A stretch of 17,357 nucleotides of DNA from Pirellulales bacterium (GTDB lineage: Bacteria > Planctomycetota > Planctomycetia > Pirellulales > JAICIG01). Position numbers and translations under genes: made by a program. The notes beneath the pieces are model-generated. The model searched no databases. It had not been told where the DNA came from and saw only the letters and a program-made list of their open reading frames with translations. The stretch is taken from contig JAICIG010000136.1 in assembly GCA_025924495.1 (NCBI GenBank), positions 1 through 17,357 on the forward strand, written 5' to 3'. Below, piece by piece: positions 14,084 to 17,357 of this stretch; the stretch's first letter is position 1; each line of letters starts with the position of its first letter.

Positions 14084-16374
14084 TGGCAACCGACGCAAGC
14101 AAGAAAGAACAAAAGTCAACGAACGGACATGCCGCGCAGAAGTATAAAGTCATTGGCACGCGGCCGATACGCCACGACGGCGCCGACAAGGTGACCGGCC
14201 GCGCCATCTACGGCAACGACGTGCAAATCGCCGGCCTGCTGCATGGCAAAATCTTGCGCAGTCCTCACGCCCACGCTCGCATCAAGCGTATCGATGTTTC
14301 TGCCGCCGAAAAATTGCCGGGCGTACACGCCGTGACGACCGCCGCTGATCTTCCCGACTTGAAAGATAAGTGGGCCGACCTGGGCGAGGGGCGCGTCAAT
14401 CTGGCTCATCTCGGCGCGAACGTCCTGGCCCACGACAAGGTTCTTTATAAGGGCCATGCCGTCGCCGCCGTTGCGGCCGTGAGTCCCCATGTGGCGGAAG
14501 AGGCGGTAAAGCTAATCCAGGTCGAATATGAGCCGCTGCCATCCGTCACCTGGGTGCTCGATGCCATGAAGCCTGATGCGCCGCTGCTGCACCCTGAGGT
14601 TCATACGGAAGACATCGTCGGCCAACGGATCAGCGAGAAGCCGAGCAATGTGTCGAAGTATCTGCTGTTCGAGGCCGGCGAACTGGAAAAAGGCTTCGCC
14701 TCGGCGGACGTTGTCGTCGAGCACGAGTTCAAGACCGCCTCGGTCCACCAAGGCTATATTGAGCCGCATGTTTCCACCGCCTTGTGGAATCAGGATGGCC
14801 ATCTGACCATCTGGACGGTCACGCAGGGCTCGTTTACCGCGCGGCAGCAAACGGCCGAGTTGCTGAGGATTCCCGTCTCGCAGGTGACCGTCGTACCTTG
14901 CGAAATCGGCGGCGGTTTCGGCGGTAAGATTCCGGTCTATTTGGAGCCGGTCGCCGCGCTGCTCAGCCGCAAGAGCGGGCGACCCGTGAAAATGTCTATG
15001 ACCCGAGCCGAAGTATTCGAGGGCACCGGGCCGACGCCGGGCTCATGCGTGCGCGTCAAGCTGGGCGCGAAAAAAGACGGGCGAATCGTGGCGGGCCATG
15101 CCTGGCTGGCTTATGACGCCGGCGCGTATCCCGGCGGCATGATTGGACCGGGCTGCATGTGCGTTTTCAGTTGCTACGACATTCCCAACTACCGCGTCGA
15201 AGGCTACGACGTGGTGCTCAATAAGCCCAAGACGGCCGCCTACCGCGCGCCCGGCGCCACGCAGGCCGCATTTGCCACGGAGCAGGTCATGGACGAGTTG
15301 GCGGAGCGACTGGGCATTGATCCCATCGAGCTGCGTCTGAAAAATGCCGTGAAGGAAGGCGCGAAGCGAGTCGGCTGGCCCGACTATCCGAAAATCGGTT
15401 TGATCGAAACGCTGGAAGCCACTCGCAACCATCCGCATTACAAGGCGCCGCTCGAGGGCAAGAACCGCGGCCGCGGCGTGGCAGCCGGTTTCTGGTTCAA
15501 TATCGGCATGAAGAGCTGTGCTTCGGCCAGCGTGAATCCCGACGGCACGGTGATGCTCGTCGAGGGCTCGACCGATATCGGCGGCACGCGCACCAGCATT
15601 GCCATGCAACTGGCCGAAACGCTGGGCATCGACGCCGAAGACGTGCACCCGCAGGTGGCCGATACCGATAGCATCGGCTATACCGATGTTACGGGCGGCA
15701 GCCGCGTCACTTTCGCCACCGGTCTGGCCGCCTATCATTGCGGTCTCGACATTCGCAAGCAAATGGCCGAACGGGCCGCCACGCTGTGGGAATGCAAGCC
15801 GGAAGACGTCATGTTCGAAGACGGCGCCTTCCGCGCCAAGGGCAAGTCGCTTTCGTTCAAGGAACTGGCTGCGAAGCTGCCAGAGCTGGGCGCTCCGGTT
15901 ATCGGCCAGGCCAGCGTCGATCCGCAAGGTCCGACCAACGGCTTCGGTACTAATATCGTTGACGTCGAAGTCGACCCCGATACCGGCAAGGTGACCATCC
16001 TGCGTTACACGGCCATTCAAGACGCCGGGAAGGCGATTCACCCTGCCTATGTCGAAGGGCAAATGCAAGGGGGCTCGGTGCAAGGCATCGGCTGGGCTCT
16101 GAACGAAGAGTACTTCTTCGACGACCAAGGCCGGATGCGCAACGCCAGCTATCTGGATTACCGCATGCCGACCGCCTTGGACTTGCCGATGATCGACACG
16201 TTGATCGTCGAAGTCCCCAATCCAGATCATCCTTATGGCGTGCGCGGCGTCGGCGAAACGCCGATCGTCTGCCCGCCCGCCGCGATCGCCAACGCCATCT
16301 ACCACGCCACCGGCGTGCGGATGTACGAGCTGCCGATGTCGCCCCCGAAAGTTTGGGCTGCGACGCACAAGTGA
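14083..16374 (+). CDS. molybdenum hydroxylase, molybdopterin-binding (large) subunit
   Basis: This 763-residue protein is the catalytic subunit of a xanthine dehydrogenase-family hydroxylase. The cofactor loop GGGFGGK is at 276-282, YRAPG at 387-391 and the catalytic glutamate of GVGE at Glu725. The active-site loop reads AAYRAPGAT rather than the AYRCSFR of form I CO dehydrogenase, so it is not a true CoxL. GSTDIGGTRTSIAMQ replaces the GxGQG-like motif of xanthine dehydrogenase proper. The substrate is therefore open: an aldehyde, purine or aromatic heterocycle are all possible. The gene starts within the stop codon of the small subunit, with AGGAG 11 bases upstream. Order FAD, iron-sulfur, large is the CoxMSL order. 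No XdhC- or CoxD-type maturation gene is in the window. Confidence 0.93.
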   Translation: MATDASKKEQKSTNGHAAQKYKVIGTRPIRHDGADKVTGRAIYGNDVQIAGLLHGKILRSPHAHARIKRIDVSAAEKLPGVHAVTTAADLPDLKDKWADLGEGRVNLAHLGANVLAHDKVLYKGHAVAAVAAVSPHVAEEAVKLIQVEYEPLPSVTWVLDAMKPDAPLLHPEVHTEDIVGQRISEKPSNVSKYLLFEAGELEKGFASADVVVEHEFKTASVHQGYIEPHVSTALWNQDGHLTIWTVTQGSFTARQQTAELLRIPVSQVTVVPCEIGGGFGGKIPVYLEPVAALLSRKSGRPVKMSMTRAEVFEGTGPTPGSCVRVKLGAKKDGRIVAGHAWLAYDAGAYPGGMIGPGCMCVFSCYDIPNYRVEGYDVVLNKPKTAAYRAPGATQAAFATEQVMDELAERLGIDPIELRLKNAVKEGAKRVGWPDYPKIGLIETLEATRNHPHYKAPLEGKNRGRGVAAGFWFNIGMKSCASASVNPDGTVMLVEGSTDIGGTRTSIAMQLAETLGIDAEDVHPQVADTDSIGYTDVTGGSRVTFATGLAAYHCGLDIRKQMAERAATLWECKPEDVMFEDGAFRAKGKSLSFKELAAKLPELGAPVIGQASVDPQGPTNGFGTNIVDVEVDPDTGKVTILRYTAIQDAGKAIHPAYVEGQMQGGSVQGIGWALNEEYFFDDQGRMRNASYLDYRMPTALDLPMIDTLIVEVPNPDHPYGVRGVGETPIVCPPAAIANAIYHATGVRMYELPMSPPKVWAATHK

Positions 16375-16375
16375 A

Positions 16376-16453
16376 CAAAATCGGAATGCGGAACGAAGAG
16401 AACTACGGTATAGATTCGGTCAGCCGAGTTCCCCGTTCCGCATTCCGAATTTG
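16376..16453 (+). repeat. long inverted repeat between the large subunit and MoaD-like genes
   Basis: TCGGAATGCGGAACG (16381-16395) pairs perfectly over 15 bp with the sequence at 16434-16448, and CAAA/TTTG extends the stem beyond one mismatch. The loop is 38 bases and contains a further GAACT/AGTTC pair. GGAATGCGGAAC-type sequences recur between genes in planctomycete genomes as I recall. The 3' arm is not followed by a T-run, so it is more likely a repeat or an mRNA-processing hairpin than a terminator. Confidence 0.6.
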
Positions 16454-16489
16454 AACTGCAAATCGCCTCATTTCTTAGAGTTCGCGCCC

Positions 16490-16753
16490 ATGGCCACCGT
16501 CTTCATCCCCGCTCAGCTTCGTTTGCTTGCCGGCGGGGCGGATCGCGTTGAAGCCGCCGGCGAGAGCGTGAGGCAAGTAATTGCCAGCCTCGAGGCGGCG
16601 CACCCGGGATTGGGCGCTCGGCTGCAGAAAGACGATGCCTTGGCGCCTGGGCTAGCCGTATCAATCGACGGCGTTTTTACCAATCGCGGCCTGGCCGCCA
16701 AAGTCGGCGCCGCAAGTGAGATTCATTTCCTGCCCGCGATTGGCGGCGGGTGA
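16490..16753 (+). CDS. MoaD/ThiS-family sulfur carrier protein
   Basis: This 87-residue protein has a ubiquitin-like beta-grasp pattern and ends in PAIGGG, the C-terminal glycines at which MoaD-like proteins are adenylated and loaded with sulfur. Such proteins give the dithiolene sulfur of molybdopterin (MoaD) or sulfur for other cofactors. The start MATVFIPAQLRLLAGG and the internal VSIDGVFTNRGL...FLPA pattern fit the MoaD family. The last three residues are all glycine where most relatives end in one extra non-glycine residue plus two glycines. No Shine-Dalgarno is clear. It follows the large-subunit gene after 115 bases that hold a long hairpin, so it may be a dedicated partner for the upstream enzyme. 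No MoaE or MoeB is nearby. Confidence 0.85.
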   Translation: MATVFIPAQLRLLAGGADRVEAAGESVRQVIASLEAAHPGLGARLQKDDALAPGLAVSIDGVFTNRGLAAKVGAASEIHFLPAIGGG

Positions 16754-16760
16754 GGGCTGA

Positions 16761-17357
16761 TTACGCCAACAGTCCTTGCACCACTTGCCCTTCTACGTCG
16801 GTAATGCGCATGGCGCGGCTATTGTGGAAGTAGGTGAGCTGCTCATGGTCCATGCCCATCAAGTGCAGGATGGTGGCGTGAATGTCGTGAACATGGACCT
16901 TGTTCTCGACGGCCGCGAAGCCGAACTCGTCGGTGGCGCCGTAGGCCTGACCGCCATTGATGCCGCCGCCGGCCATCCACATACTGAAACCGCGCGGGCT
17001 GTGATCGCGGCCTTTGCCGTTCTGGCCGGTCGGCGTGCGGCCGAACTCGCCGCCCCATACCACGAGCGTTTCGTCGAGCAGGCCGCGCTGCTTCAAGTCC
17101 GCGAGTAGTGCAGCAATTGGTTGATCGGTCTCTTTACAATGCAGTTCATGGTTTTTATTCACGTCGCCGTGAGCGTCCCAATTCTCGTCGCTGTGGCCCC
17201 CGCCCGAGTAGATCTGTACGAACCGCACGCCTCGCTCCACGAGTCGCCGGGCCATTAAACAGCGCGTGCCAAAGCGTTCGGTCTGCGGATCGTCAAGGCC
17301 ATAAAGCGTACGTGTCGCGGCGGTCTCTCGCGCGACATCAACGGCGTCGGGCGCTTC
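16761..17357 (-). CDS. DUF1501 family protein, C-terminal part
   Basis: The frame is open from the right edge to a TAA at 16761-16763; 198 residues of the C-terminal half are present. DUF1501 proteins are secreted, sulfatase/alkaline-phosphatase-related proteins that are very numerous in planctomycetes and usually lie beside a DUF1549/DUF1553 cytochrome-like gene. Typical motifs are [54 protein letters not shown] and the C-terminal [23 protein letters not shown]. The N-terminus, where a Tat signal would be expected, is outside the window. It converges on the MoaD-like gene with seven bases between stops. The family is sure; the substrate is unknown. Confidence 0.92.
   Translation of the reverse strand, partial: EAPDAVDVARETAATRTLYGLDDPQTERFGTRCLMARRLVERGVRFVQIYSGGGHSDENWDAHGDVNKNHELHCKETDQPIAALLADLKQRGLLDETLVVWGGEFGRTPTGQNGKGRDHSPRGFSMWMAGGGINGGQAYGATDEFGFAAVENKVHVHDIHATILHLMGMDHEQLTYFHNSRAMRITDVEGQVVQGLLA

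Noticed and set aside
15043..16368. A 441-codon open frame on the minus strand opposite the molybdenum hydroxylase large subunit
   Set aside because: Antisense shadow of a gene with clear catalytic motifs; its own translation shows no known domain.
14083..16374. True carbon monoxide dehydrogenase (CoxL)
   Set aside because: The active-site loop is AYRAPGAT, not the AYRCSFR of form I or the AYRGAGR of form II, despite the CoxMSL-like gene order.

Overview
The window looks like a piece of a chromosome from a planctomycete, probably of the Pirellulales type. This is an inference. It rests on a GC-rich sequence, a DUF1501 gene at the right edge, a tandem pair of Uma2-family genes, a membrane-anchored leucine-rich-repeat protein with the typical planctomycete N-terminal segment, a DUF4242 protein, few clear Shine-Dalgarno sites, and many GTG/TTG or uncertain starts. 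There are 18 protein genes, two of them cut by the window edges. I see no rRNA, tRNA, CRISPR array, transposase or phage gene.

Layout. (1) 1-1637, plus strand: the end of an alpha/beta hydrolase resembling OleB, overlapping a CitG-like (triphosphoribosyl-dephospho-CoA synthase family) gene, then a 6-pyruvoyl-tetrahydropterin synthase/QueD-family gene. The last two recall the methanopterin-linked C1 gene islands of methylotrophs and planctomycetes. (2) 1638-2042: a 405-base intergenic stretch with strong inverted repeats that could form competing hairpins or a pseudoknot. (3) 2043-3676: a CheX-type phosphatase and a full-length FliG, with no other flagellar gene nearby and a sigma-28-like promoter candidate between them. 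(4) 3719-7663: a minus-strand SAM methyltransferase divergent from mutS, then a small DUF4242 protein. (5) 7765-10537, minus strand: an aldehyde dehydrogenase with its own promoter and Shine-Dalgarno, a strong hairpin, then two translationally coupled Uma2 genes. (6) 10690-11442: the LRR protein.

(7) 11481-12361, minus strand: a complete type II toxin-antitoxin operon (DUF1778 antitoxin and GNAT toxin, TacA/TacT type). A perfect 12-bp-arm palindrome lies across its promoter and probably serves as the autoregulatory operator. (8) 12490-16753, plus strand: a promoter followed by a three-subunit molybdenum hydroxylase in medium-small-large order (FAD, [2Fe-2S], molybdopterin) and then a MoaD/ThiS-like sulfur carrier, separated by a long hairpin repeat. 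(9) 16761-17357, minus strand: the C-terminal part of a DUF1501 protein.

Most genes are housekeeping or accessory functions that are not obviously linked to each other. The most coherent units are the CitG-like/PTPS pair, the CheX/FliG pair, the toxin-antitoxin operon and the molybdenum hydroxylase operon. I found no clearly new defence or mobile system. The points most worth a second look are the pterin/methanopterin link, the orphan CheX-FliG unit, the intergenic RNA-like structure after the PTPS gene, and the changed NAD-binding motif in the aldehyde dehydrogenase.
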